NCBI GenBank assembly: GCA_002238785.1
Contig: MPNA01000025.1
Coordinates: 1 to 38,338, forward strand
From: a bacterium OM1 bin76
GTDB lineage: Bacteria; Actinomycetota; Acidimicrobiia; Spongiisociales; ZC4RG35
Reading direction: 5' to 3'
DNA length: 38,338 nt
Shown here: piece after piece, positions 7,361 through 15,617 of the stretch
Numbering within the stretch: position 1 is the stretch's first letter
Layout: each line of letters opens with the position of its first letter
Notes under the pieces: model-generated
The model's database searches: none
What the model was told of the DNA's origin: nothing
What the model saw: the letters and a program-made list of their open reading frames with translations, nothing else
Program-made: the position numbers and the translations under genes

Positions 7361-8092
7361 TCAGGAGCCGATCGTGGTATGGGCCCGTTGCACCGCCGAG
7401 ACGAACGCAGAAGCTGCCGCGTCGAATTCGACCGCCGCGTCCCTGCGAGTCTCTCCCGTGTCGGAACTCCGCAGTCCTTCTACCACAGTGGTGGCTGCCA
7501 CCGCGGCCCGCGTTGAAGAGGCCAGCATGTCCTGGTGGGAGGCGGCCAGCATCGATGGAGCATTTAACTGGACCACGTTGTCCTGCCACACGATCACATC
7601 TTCCATTACCCTCACAAGCCGCTCTTCCGTCTCGGCATAGGTGATAGTCCTCTCCTCCCAGGAACTGTTCACCTCCCTGACTTCCGAAGCCATGGAGGTA
7701 AGTTGTTCTCCGAGTGCTTCGATGGAGGACAGGTAGGAGATAACGGCAGGTGGGAGGGTGGTGGTGGTGGAGGATGTATCGGCGGTGGAGTCTTCCTCCC
7801 CGGTCTCTTCCCCTTCCTCCGCGGGCGTCTCTTCCTCCGTAGCGTCCCCCGCCGTGGTGGGTGTGGCGACGGTGGTTACCGGCCTGGGTTCGACTTCCGC
7901 CTCCGGAAGGGTGCGCACGAACATGAAAGTGAAGGCAAACATGGCAAGAACCGCCAGGGGTAGCAGCCATCGGCCAGGCTTGGGATCGGGGTTGACCACC
8001 ATCTCCCAAAGAGCATAGTTGAAACGGGCTCTCCATTGACAACCATCCGGTGTACGGGCGCGACCCAGTTCTTTCTTTCGCGTTATGGACAT
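7361..8092 (-). CDS. Single-pass membrane protein with Thr/Glu linker, unknown function
   Basis: I do not recognise this 243-residue protein. It has a basic N-terminus (1-40), one membrane helix (about 42-60), an acidic, Thr-rich disordered linker (about 62-115, ending STTTTLPP), and a helical C-terminal domain (118-243) with an amphipathic, coiled-coil-like pattern. The orientation is probably N-inside with the helical domain outside. The domain vaguely resembles four-helix sensor or DUF305-like folds, but no diagnostic motif is visible. AAGGG lies 5 bases before the ATG at 8092, supporting this start. It is transcribed divergently from another single-pass protein across only 42 bases and sits directly upstream of the Eis-like gene. 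Confidence 0.75.
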   Translation of the reverse strand: MSITRKKELGRARTPDGCQWRARFNYALWEMVVNPDPKPGRWLLPLAVLAMFAFTFMFVRTLPEAEVEPRPVTTVATPTTAGDATEEETPAEEGEETGEEDSTADTSSTTTTLPPAVISYLSSIEALGEQLTSMASEVREVNSSWEERTITYAETEERLVRVMEDVIVWQDNVVQLNAPSMLAASHQDMLASSTRAAVAATTVVEGLRSSDTGETRRDAAVEFDAAASAFVSAVQRAHTTIGS

Positions 8093-8134
8093 AAACCCTT
8101 GAAATCAGAGGCCGTTTTCGTTCACACTGCGGGG

Positions 8135-9082
8135 ATGGCTGACTCCAAACAATCCGATCGAGAAGTATTCGAATCCATCCCCTGGGAGGAACTGCGGGAC
8201 TTGGGAGACACCTCACAGCGCCGCCGCATCTGGTACCTGGTTGCGGGGGCGGTGGTGGTGGCGGTGCTCATATTCAGCGTCGTCCGCACCTTTTCCGCGC
8301 CCGACCCCCAGATAGCGACGGTCCCCGGCACGACGCCCCCTCCCGGCACGACGCCCCCTTCCGGCGAGAACCTGCCTCCTCCCATACTGGAAGGCGCCCC
8401 TCCAACTCTGCCCTCCCCCGACCCCATCACCGCCCCCGCAGCCATGACCGAGGCAGACCTGAGAGCGGCAGGAGGCGCCTGGGAGCAACAAGAGGCGGAG
8501 GACCTCACCAGGTGGCAGGCAGCCTCTCATTCGGAGTGGTTCGTGCTGGACTTCTTTACGCTGGACGGATCCGACCGCCGGGCGGGCCTGAACAGGTGGT
8601 TGGACAGCGCCGACGCCGGCGTGGAGTCCGATGCGTTCTCCTATGTCGAATGGGTAAGAACCCTGCAAGCAGAGCACCTGGCCGACGGCAGGTGGAGGAC
8701 GGTGGTTGCACTACGTCGGCTGGTCTCCACTGACGGTGCGGTCTATAGCCGCATTCCAACCCAAGCGGTTGAGGTAGTGGTGGATTTGGGCACCGGGACA
8801 CCCACCATCGTCGACCTGCCCCGCTTCGTCCCCTTGCCGCCGGCAAATGCCGGCCCGTGGTGGACGGGGAATCCGTCGGAGACGCCTCCGGTGGCCGTCG
8901 TCCGGGCCGCCGGGGACGTGATGAACCAAGGTGAAGCCGGAGACCTCGGGGGTGAACCAACCGTGACCAGGACCGCAGAGGCATGGAGAGTGCAATGGGC
9001 GGTGGTCGACCCGGCCGGGATCTGGTGGCCGGTCAGCGTGTGGATCGGAGCGGAGGGTACTCCTGTGCCCGCCGGAGGCTAG
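8135..9082 (+). CDS. Single-pass membrane protein with Pro-rich linker, possible NTF2/VirB8-like outer domain
   Basis: This 315-residue protein has a cytosolic N-terminus (1-30), one membrane helix (about 31-50), a Pro/Thr linker (63-105) and an outer alpha+beta domain (about 105-300). The linker, the run of Trp/Tyr residues and the strand pattern ending in VQWAVVDPAGIWWPVSVW recall the NTF2-like fold of TcpC/VirB8 proteins. That is only a weak structural impression, and no conjugation genes are nearby. The ATG at 8135 puts the helix at a normal distance. An earlier start at 8036 would overlap the divergent gene. Its stop is ten bases from the convergent Nfu-domain gene. Function is unknown. 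Confidence 0.72.
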   Translation: MADSKQSDREVFESIPWEELRDLGDTSQRRRIWYLVAGAVVVAVLIFSVVRTFSAPDPQIATVPGTTPPPGTTPPSGENLPPPILEGAPPTLPSPDPITAPAAMTEADLRAAGGAWEQQEAEDLTRWQAASHSEWFVLDFFTLDGSDRRAGLNRWLDSADAGVESDAFSYVEWVRTLQAEHLADGRWRTVVALRRLVSTDGAVYSRIPTQAVEVVVDLGTGTPTIVDLPRFVPLPPANAGPWWTGNPSETPPVAVVRAAGDVMNQGEAGDLGGEPTVTRTAEAWRVQWAVVDPAGIWWPVSVWIGAEGTPVPAGG

Positions 9083-9091
9083 TCCCCGGCA

Positions 9092-9346
9092 TCACCCGAA
9101 GTGATCCTCCAAGACGGCGGTTACGGCTGGCTGTATCGAAGACCACCCTGCTCCTGCATCCTTGCTCACGGTGACGAAATCAGCCGTCCAGAACACCGCG
9201 ACCACCCCTTCAGTTGCCAGGATGGCCACCGCCAGAGGGTGGTTGACATCCTGGCCGGCTCGGTAAGTGACCGGCCCTCCGACCGATGCGCCGACTATGA
9301 ATTTCATGGCATTGGGATTGGGGGTGGCCTGGGGAATTATCGGCAT
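9092..9346 (-). CDS. Stand-alone Nfu/NifU N-terminal domain protein
   Basis: This 84-residue protein matches the Nfu N-terminal (Nfu_N) domain. Its opening segment, PIIPQATPNPNAMKF, is the family hallmark. A glycine/valine strand and a VFWTADFVTVSKDAGAGW segment follow. There is no Cys anywhere, and the C-terminal CxxC domain that binds the Fe-S cluster in full Nfu proteins is absent. It may assist Fe-S scaffolding in trans or act as a client-binding adaptor (inference). The frame is open to 9607 but contains no plausible start before ATG 9346, and the extension is antisense to glcD. No Shine-Dalgarno is evident. Confidence 0.8.
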   Translation of the reverse strand: MPIIPQATPNPNAMKFIVGASVGGPVTYRAGQDVNHPLAVAILATEGVVAVFWTADFVTVSKDAGAGWSSIQPAVTAVLEDHFG

Positions 9347-9403
9347 GGAAAGGAAACCAACCGTGCTTATGACAGAGTGGGCCGTTATTATTCTAGCCTC
9401 CGT

Positions 9404-10849
9404 ATGACTGCCGCTCTCACTGAAAAGAAGCCTGGTCTCCGTGACGAACTGATCAGCCTGCTGGGAACCGATCAGGTCATGGAATCGGCATTGGAGCGCC
9501 ATCTCTACGCCAAGGATTCCGGGGTCTACACAGGGAATCCCACCTTGGTGGTGATGATCCACAATGCCGAGGAGGTCGCCGCGGTGGTGAAGGCCGCCCG
9601 GCGCCACGACGTGCCGGTGGTGGCCCGGGGGGCAGGCACGGGTCTCTCAGCGGGCGCCGTGCCGGAAGTGGGCGGAGTGGTGCTGGTGACCACCCGAATG
9701 AATTCCATAGAACACATCGATGCGGAGAACCGCACGGCCTGGGTGGGCCCGGGGGTTATCAATCTCGACCTGTCCAACGTCACGATCCCATACGGATTGC
9801 ACTTTGCCCCTGACCCTTCTTCGCAATCGGCCTGCACGGTGGGCGGCAACATCGCCTGCAATTCGGGAGGCCCACACTGCCTCTCCGAGGGAAGCACCGT
9901 CAACCACGTTCTTGCCTTGGAAGTAGTCACCGACGAAGGGGCAATCGTGACCGTGGGAGGACCGGCGCCCGATCCGATCGGACTGGATCTGCGGGGAATC
10001 CTGGTTGGCTCCGAAGGCACTCTGGGAATCGTCACACGAGCCCTGGTGAAGCTCACCCCCAACGCTCCCGACGTGCGTACCCTGGCAGTGGCTTTCCCCA
10101 CCATCGAGGACGCCGCCGCCACCGTCTCGGGCATAATCGCCGCCGGCTTGATTCCCGCCGCCCTGGAGATGATGGACCAGTTGATGATGCAAGTCATCGA
10201 GAACTGGCTGCACGCCGGTCTACCCATACATGCCGGCGCTCTGCTTCTGGCCGAAGTCACCGGGGTGACCGAGGCCGTAGACGCCGAGGCGCAGATAATC
10301 TCCAGGATTGCCGAGGAACACAACGCCTTGTCGGTGCAGGTGGCCGTCTCCTCCGAAGAAAGGGCCGTGTTGTGGAAGAGTCGCAAATCGGCCTTCGGGG
10401 CAGTGGCCCAAGCCGCTCCCGACTACTACCTGCACGACACCGTGGTGCCCCGGACCAGTTTGGTGGAGGCAATGCGCCAGGTCTACGAAATCGGGAAACG
10501 CTACGAGATCACCATGATGAACGTTTTTCACGCCGGTGACGGGAACCTGCATCCCCTGATGGCCTTCGACGCCTCCGTACCAGGTGAACTGGACAAGGTA
10601 AAAGCCGCGGCTGACGAGTTGGTGCAAATCTGCGTTGAACAGGGCGGCGTACTTTCGGGAGAGCACGGGATCGGCATAGAGAAACGCCATCTGATGCCGC
10701 TGCTCTTCTCGGACGTGGACCTGGATGCCCAGGCCCGCGTGAAGGAAGTGTTCGATGCAGAGGGTGTGTTCAACCCCGGCAAGATCCTTCCGGAGGGTTC
10801 CCGCTGTTTCGACTTTGGACGACCGGTGCCGGAAGGCGTCTGGGTGTGA
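9404..10849 (+). CDS. glcD: Glycolate oxidase subunit GlcD (FAD-linked oxidase)
   Basis: This 481-residue flavoprotein subunit oxidises glycolate (or D-lactate) to the 2-oxo acid. The FAD-binding PCMH domain (about 40-220) shows RGAGTGLSAGA, PSSQSACTVGGNIACNSGG and GSEGTLGIVTRA. The FAD-oxidase C-terminal domain carries NVFHAGDGNLHP and the late GEHGIG motif. Length agrees with GlcD (480-500). I chose ATG 9404 because the open extension to 9101 is antisense to the Nfu-domain gene. It is the first gene of a tight operon: its TGA overlaps the GTG of glcE. The 57-base space to the divergent gene leaves little room for regulatory sites. The substrate (glycolate versus D-lactate or 2-hydroxyglutarate) is assigned from the operon pattern. 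Confidence 0.93.
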   Translation: MTAALTEKKPGLRDELISLLGTDQVMESALERHLYAKDSGVYTGNPTLVVMIHNAEEVAAVVKAARRHDVPVVARGAGTGLSAGAVPEVGGVVLVTTRMNSIEHIDAENRTAWVGPGVINLDLSNVTIPYGLHFAPDPSSQSACTVGGNIACNSGGPHCLSEGSTVNHVLALEVVTDEGAIVTVGGPAPDPIGLDLRGILVGSEGTLGIVTRALVKLTPNAPDVRTLAVAFPTIEDAAATVSGIIAAGLIPAALEMMDQLMMQVIENWLHAGLPIHAGALLLAEVTGVTEAVDAEAQIISRIAEEHNALSVQVAVSSEERAVLWKSRKSAFGAVAQAAPDYYLHDTVVPRTSLVEAMRQVYEIGKRYEITMMNVFHAGDGNLHPLMAFDASVPGELDKVKAAADELVQICVEQGGVLSGEHGIGIEKRHLMPLLFSDVDLDAQARVKEVFDAEGVFNPGKILPEGSRCFDFGRPVPEGVWV

Positions 10850-11949
10850 AGAATCCATTCGGGGCCATCCCGGTCGCCGACACCGAGGCCCTGCCTCCGG
10901 CCGAGATGGCTTTGGCGCCCACCTCCATCGAGGAGACCGCCCAGGCCCTTCGCATCGCCACCGACCACCGGATGAAGGTACTGGTATGGGGAGGCGGGAA
11001 CCATCAGGGCTATGGCCACCGCACCTACCCCGATGTGGTGCTGACCACCACCTCCCTTGATCGGATACAGGTGTGGGAACCCGAAGACCTGACCCTGGTG
11101 GCCGAAGCAGGCGTTCCGATCGCGAAGGTGGAGCAGATGCTGGGCGAGCACCGCCAGACCACACTGTTGCCCGTGCATGGCGAGACCGCCACCATCGGGG
11201 GGGCGCTGGCCACCGGACTGAGCGGCTACCAACGCTTCCGCTACGGGCCCAGCCGAGACCGAGTGCTGGAGACCACCGCGATAACCGGCGATGGCAGGAC
11301 GGTTCGCGCCGGGGGACGGGTGGTCAAGAACGTAACCGGATATGACATTCCTCGCCTCATGGTGGGTTCCATGGGAAGGCTGGGCCTCATCGGCGCAGTG
11401 TGCCTGAAACTGGTTCCCACCCCATCGACCGCCGTCACCGTGACCGTCGACGACCCTGCGGCCGCCCAAGCGGCCCTGTACCGGCCCTTGGCGATTCTCT
11501 CAACGCCCACCGAGCACCGGGCTTTTCTTTGGGGTACGCCCGCCGAAGTGGAGTCGCAGGCCGCCTCGGTGGGCACAGACCTCATCAATGGCCTGGCCTG
11601 GCCCGCCCCACCCTCTGGTTTGATGACGTGGTCCCTACGGGTGCCGCCCTCTTGCCTGCAGGAAGCAATCGATCGCCTCCCCCCTTCCTGGGACTACGTT
11701 GCGCAACACGGAGTGGGCCTCGTGGAGTGCGGGACCCCGGATCTGGACCTGCAATCGGCATTGAAACTGCGGGAATGGTCCGAATCACAGGGTGGCGCGA
11801 TGGTTCTCGCCGGAGGTCCGGAGACGCTGTATGAACAGATGGACCCTTGGGGAACCCCCCCGAACGGCCTTGACTACCAACGCCGACTGGTGGCGGAATT
11901 CGACCCCTACGGCGTGCTCAATCCCGGTCGGCTTCCGGGAGGTATCTGA
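10846..11949 (+). CDS. glcE: Glycolate oxidase subunit GlcE (FAD-binding)
   Basis: This 367-residue protein carries a second PCMH-type FAD-binding domain. Visible motifs include VWGGGNHQG, GGALATGLSG and VKNVTGYDIPRLMVGSMG. The last is the recognisable GlcE version of the glycine-rich flavin loop. The shorter C-terminus lacks the full oxidase cap of GlcD, as in GlcE. It pairs with GlcD and the Fe-S subunit GlcF to pass electrons from glycolate to the membrane quinone pool. The GTG start at 10846 overlaps the glcD stop by four bases (GTGA), and the 3' end overlaps the glcF ATG, so synthesis of the three subunits is likely translationally coupled. Confidence 0.92.
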   Translation: MKNPFGAIPVADTEALPPAEMALAPTSIEETAQALRIATDHRMKVLVWGGGNHQGYGHRTYPDVVLTTTSLDRIQVWEPEDLTLVAEAGVPIAKVEQMLGEHRQTTLLPVHGETATIGGALATGLSGYQRFRYGPSRDRVLETTAITGDGRTVRAGGRVVKNVTGYDIPRLMVGSMGRLGLIGAVCLKLVPTPSTAVTVTVDDPAAAQAALYRPLAILSTPTEHRAFLWGTPAEVESQAASVGTDLINGLAWPAPPSGLMTWSLRVPPSCLQEAIDRLPPSWDYVAQHGVGLVECGTPDLDLQSALKLREWSESQGGAMVLAGGPETLYEQMDPWGTPPNGLDYQRRLVAEFDPYGVLNPGRLPGGI

Positions 11950-13178
11950 TGGGCTACCAGACACCGTACGCCCCCACCAGGACCGAACTCTCAAACTGCA
12001 TCCAGTGCGGGCTGTGCCTCCCCCATTGCCCCACTTTCCGACTCACGGGCAAGGAGACCGATTCCCCGAGGGGGCGACTGACCGCCATGTCGGCGGTGTT
12101 GGATGGGATTATCGAGATAGATGACACCTTCGAGGAGACCCTCTCCTTCTGCCTGGGGTGCCGCGCCTGCGAGCCGGTCTGCCCGAGCATGGTCCCCTAC
12201 GGGAGGACCCTGGAGGGGGCCAGAGCCGAGATTGCCGCCCAGCGGGGAGGGGTGGCCCGAAGATTCCGGGCCTGGATCACGGTCTCCTGGTTGGGGAGCC
12301 GCGCCATGATGAACTCGATCACTTTTGCTACCGCCCTGGTCCAGCGCTGCGGACTGGCCCGCGTGGCGCCCAGTCGGTTCCGCACCGGTCTGGGGGGCCT
12401 GCGAAGAATCCGATGGAAGACCCCGTCCCTGCAGGGCAAGAGATTCGAGCCGGAAGGGGCGCCGGTTGCCACCGTCGGTTTTCTGGTCGGCTGCATCATG
12501 GGTCCCTGGTTCGGAGAGGTCCACCAAGCCAGCATCTCGCTGCTGGTCAGAGCCGGTTACCGGGTAGTGGTTCCTCCGGGGCAAACCTGCTGTGGCGCCC
12601 TGGCCGCCCATGACGGCGCCGCCGACGGGGCCAGTCGGATGGCCTCCCACAACGTCAAGGCCTTCGGGGATGTTGACTATGTGGTGGCCGACGCAGCCGG
12701 ATGCTCGGCCCACCTCAAGGACTATGCCCACTGGGTGCCACCCGATGAAATGGGCAACTGGCAAGTCAAAGACATCAACGAACTGATCGCCGAGGCCATC
12801 GAAGGCGGACGCCTTCCCCGATCGACCCGCAGACGGGGCGGCGCCGCTCTCCAGCACCCCTGCCATCTCCGCAACGCTCAGCGGATCACCGACCAGCCTC
12901 GAGTCATCCTGGAAGCCGCCGGCTATGACCCCTCCGATATAGACCCGATGTGCTGTGGTGCGGCCGGGTTCTACTCTATTCTCCGCCCGGAGACGTCTGC
13001 TCACCTCGGGAAGAACAAGGTGAAGGAGATTCGTCAGACCGAATCGACGGTAGTGGCCAGTGCCAATCCGGGCTGCGAGATGCAACTGCGATCTCATCTG
13101 GGCGAGGGTTATCAAGTGCTGCACCCAGTGGAGTTGTACGCCCAGGCACTGGAGGAGGACTCGGAGACCACGGCATGA
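11949..13178 (+). CDS. glcF: Glycolate oxidase Fe-S subunit GlcF
   Basis: This 409-residue electron-transfer subunit has two complete [4Fe-4S] ferredoxin motifs. Cysteines lie at about 17/20/23/27 (NCIQCGLCLPHC) and 68/71/74/78 (CLGCRACEPVC). Two CCG domains follow, with TCCGALAAHDG and MCCGAAGFYS; these bind an additional cluster or contact the quinone side. The order is standard for GlcF and related heterodisulfide-reductase-like subunits. It needs Fe-S assembly factors, three of which are encoded within 10 kb. The ATG at 11949 overlaps the glcE stop, and the glcF TGA overlaps the ATG of the downstream membrane protein. Confidence 0.94.
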   Translation: MGYQTPYAPTRTELSNCIQCGLCLPHCPTFRLTGKETDSPRGRLTAMSAVLDGIIEIDDTFEETLSFCLGCRACEPVCPSMVPYGRTLEGARAEIAAQRGGVARRFRAWITVSWLGSRAMMNSITFATALVQRCGLARVAPSRFRTGLGGLRRIRWKTPSLQGKRFEPEGAPVATVGFLVGCIMGPWFGEVHQASISLLVRAGYRVVVPPGQTCCGALAAHDGAADGASRMASHNVKAFGDVDYVVADAAGCSAHLKDYAHWVPPDEMGNWQVKDINELIAEAIEGGRLPRSTRRRGGAALQHPCHLRNAQRITDQPRVILEAAGYDPSDIDPMCCGAAGFYSILRPETSAHLGKNKVKEIRQTESTVVASANPGCEMQLRSHLGEGYQVLHPVELYAQALEEDSETTA

Positions 13179-13753
13179 CCGGTCGTGACGCTTCCGTACC
13201 CGGTCTCGCAGATTGGTACCGCCTGGCAGCAGGGTCGTTTCGTTCCATGCTGCGGGTGGGCTTCACTGCGGCGGGGGTTGCCCTGCTGGGGTTGGCGCTG
13301 GCCTCTCTCCTGTTCGAACTGGAATGGGTGAGCGGGGGGCCCAACCTGACGGTGATGGAAGCGCTGGGGTCCATCGCTGCGGTGGGGGCGGTGGGGGGCG
13401 CCATATTGGGACTGGGAGCGGAAGCGTCGTACGGCGCCGCCCAACTGGAGGACGAACAAGATGTGTGGCGGAGGGCGGGCGGCAGAGTGGTGGCCGGACT
13501 CACCGTATCCATCATCCTCTTGGTGCTGGGAATGCTGGTTCCCCTTCCCGACAGCCTGCCGGTCACCATTGACTACGGGCGGGCCACCCTTAGGGCAGCG
13601 GGAATCGCCGGCCTCGCCTCTTCCGCGGCGGTTCCCCCGCTGGCGGCGTGGCTCTCCGGCCGGATGCCCTGGTGGAAGCCCGGCTGGGATCCTTATATCC
13701 TGTTTGGGGTTTGGATCATCCTGATCCTGGCCCTCTTCTCGCCGCCGGGTTAA
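13175..13753 (+). CDS. Small polytopic membrane protein co-translated with glcDEF
   Basis: I do not recognise a family for this 192-residue protein. Hydrophobic segments lie at about 28-48, 60-80, 105-125, 138-158 and 172-188, giving four or five membrane helices. An acidic loop (about 90-103) is rich in Glu, Asp and Gln. The ATG at 13175 overlaps the glcF TGA by four bases, so it is the fourth gene of the glc operon. Inference: it could anchor the soluble GlcDEF complex to the membrane or help move glycolate. It is much smaller than the LctP/GlcA permeases, so a full transporter is unlikely. It ends six bases before the convergent argS stop. Confidence 0.75.
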   Translation: MTGRDASVPGLADWYRLAAGSFRSMLRVGFTAAGVALLGLALASLLFELEWVSGGPNLTVMEALGSIAAVGAVGGAILGLGAEASYGAAQLEDEQDVWRRAGGRVVAGLTVSIILLVLGMLVPLPDSLPVTIDYGRATLRAAGIAGLASSAAVPPLAAWLSGRMPWWKPGWDPYILFGVWIILILALFSPPG

Positions 13754-13759
13754 GGTTGG

Positions 13760-15523
13760 CTACATCCGATCGGGAACATCGATTCCCAGTATGTCCAAGA
13801 GCATCGAGAGCACCCGCCCCGTGATGTCGGCCAGTCCCAGCCAGGCGTCGCGCCGCCCGGGATCGGGCTCGCTGAGGATGTGACACTGGTCGTAGAACCG
13901 GGTGAAACCGACCGCCACGCGATAGCAGTACTCCGCCAGATGATGGGGGGCCCGCTCCGAGGCGGCCCGGTTGATTGCTTCGGGCATCAGAGTGAGGGCG
14001 AGCATCAGGCGCCTTTCGGCGGGATGCGCCGGGGGCCCCAGCCGACCGGGCGCCAGACCCTGTCTCGCCGCCCTGGCCAGCAGTGAGCGGATCCTCACCA
14101 CCCCGTACTGCAAATAGGGGCCTGTCTTGCCGGAGAACGACACGAACCGGTCGGGATCGAAAACGTAGTTCGACGCACGGTGGGTGGACAGGTCCCCGAA
14201 TTTGAGAGCGGCCAGCCCAACTGCCTCGGCGACGGCCCTCCTTTCCGATTCCGGATACGCCTTCGCCATGTCATTTTCCTCCAAACGACGACGCGCCGCC
14301 TCCGTGACCTGGTCGATCAGGTCGCCCAGACGCACCACTCCTCCCTCCCGGGTGCGGAAGGGCCGACCATCGGGCCCGTTCATGGTTCCGAACCCGATGT
14401 GCTCCAAACCCACCGCAGGGGGGACCAATCCGGTCAGTCGGGCGGCCCGAAACACTCCCCGGAAATGGTCGGCCTGCCGAGCGTCTACCACGTAGAGAAT
14501 GGAATCGGCGCCCAGATCATCCACTCGCATCTCAATGGTGGCCAAATCGGTGGTGGCGTAAAGCGCAGCACCGTCCGACTTGCAGAGCATCAGGGGCGGA
14601 AGGGGGGCCTTGTCATCCGCCATGGCGACCTCCACAACCGTTGCCCCTTCGCTTTCGGTTACCAGGCCGCTCTCCTCCATTCTGGCAATCATTCCCTCCA
14701 CCCGGTCAGCCACCGTGCTCTCCCCGTACCAGAGATCGAACTCCACTCCCAGCCGGGCGAAATCGGCTCGCTGGCTTTCCAAGGACACCTGCACCATCTG
14801 CTTCCACAGCGCCCGGTACCCCGGCCGACCCTCCTGCAACTCCAAAGTGGCGCGACGGGCTTGCTCCGCCAGTTGCGGGCTGGCTGCACATTCGGCGGCG
14901 ACCTGCGGGTACATCTCGGCCAGGTCGGCCAAGCTCACCGGTGACCGAGCAGGGAAGGTCCGGGCGTTGCAGTCAAAGTATGCAAGCTGGGGGAACCTCT
15001 CTCGCACTCCGATGATGAGCATCCCCATCTGGGTCCCCCAATCACCAAAATGCGGATCTCGGGTGACCCGGTGACCGACTCTCGCAAAGATCCGCGCCAA
15101 GGCATCGCCGATGATGGTGGAACGCAGATGTCCCACATGCATGGGCTTGGCCACATTCGGACCACCGTAGTCCACCACAATGTGCAGGGGCCGGGAGACG
15201 CGCGGCGCCCCCAGATGGGAATCCGAGGCCATGTCCTCCACCCACTCGGCCAGGAATCCGTCGGAGAGCTTGATGTTCACAAACCCCGGTCCCGCCGCCG
15301 TCACGCTCTGGAAGCGGGAGTCGGTTCCTGTCATCTCGGCCACTGTGGTTGCCAGGCGCGAGGGTGGCTGTCGGGCCGAGCGAGCCGCGGCCAAGGCGCC
15401 GTTGCATTGAAAGTCGCCCAACTCGGGACGTTGGGAGGGGAATACCTTCCCGTATTCGGAGTCAAGGCCCAGTTCTTGGAAGGCCGACCCGAAAACCTCT
15501 CCCAAGTGGGAAATCAAAGACAT
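13760..15523 (-). CDS. argS: Arginyl-tRNA synthetase
   Basis: This 587-residue class I synthetase charges tRNA-Arg. The N-terminal additional domain (about 1-100) precedes the HIGH-type motif in AKPMHVGHLRSTIIGD. The later FRTREGGVVRLGDLID stretch stands where other ArgS proteins have their degenerate KMSKS loop. The DALR anticodon-binding domain near the C-terminus shows SGKTGPYLQYGVVRI and ends with the usual GIDVPDRM-type tail. Length fits the family (550-600). I chose ATG 15523; the upstream TTG at 15547 would add eight residues with no better ribosome-binding site. It is divergent from the amidase and convergent with the membrane-protein gene. Confidence 0.95.
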   Translation of the reverse strand: MSLISHLGEVFGSAFQELGLDSEYGKVFPSQRPELGDFQCNGALAAARSARQPPSRLATTVAEMTGTDSRFQSVTAAGPGFVNIKLSDGFLAEWVEDMASDSHLGAPRVSRPLHIVVDYGGPNVAKPMHVGHLRSTIIGDALARIFARVGHRVTRDPHFGDWGTQMGMLIIGVRERFPQLAYFDCNARTFPARSPVSLADLAEMYPQVAAECAASPQLAEQARRATLELQEGRPGYRALWKQMVQVSLESQRADFARLGVEFDLWYGESTVADRVEGMIARMEESGLVTESEGATVVEVAMADDKAPLPPLMLCKSDGAALYATTDLATIEMRVDDLGADSILYVVDARQADHFRGVFRAARLTGLVPPAVGLEHIGFGTMNGPDGRPFRTREGGVVRLGDLIDQVTEAARRRLEENDMAKAYPESERRAVAEAVGLAALKFGDLSTHRASNYVFDPDRFVSFSGKTGPYLQYGVVRIRSLLARAARQGLAPGRLGPPAHPAERRLMLALTLMPEAINRAASERAPHHLAEYCYRVAVGFTRFYDQCHILSEPDPGRRDAWLGLADITGRVLSMLLDILGIDVPDRM

Positions 15524-15617
15524 CCAACCATCTCTGCCGCCAAGCAAGGAATCCTACCGGGAGCCAGCGCTAACGTGTCATTGGCTTTGTGGCACAGAGA
15601 TTGCCATCATTGGCCCC

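Noticed and set aside
8135-9082. Conjugation gene (TcpC/VirB8) marking an integrative element
   Set aside because: The fold impression is weak, no other conjugation or integrase genes lie nearby, and the tRNA cluster is 10 kb away with no flanking direct repeat found.
9347-9607. Longer Nfu-domain protein extending to 9607
   Set aside because: The extra frame is antisense to glcD, and the conserved domain begins right after ATG 9346.
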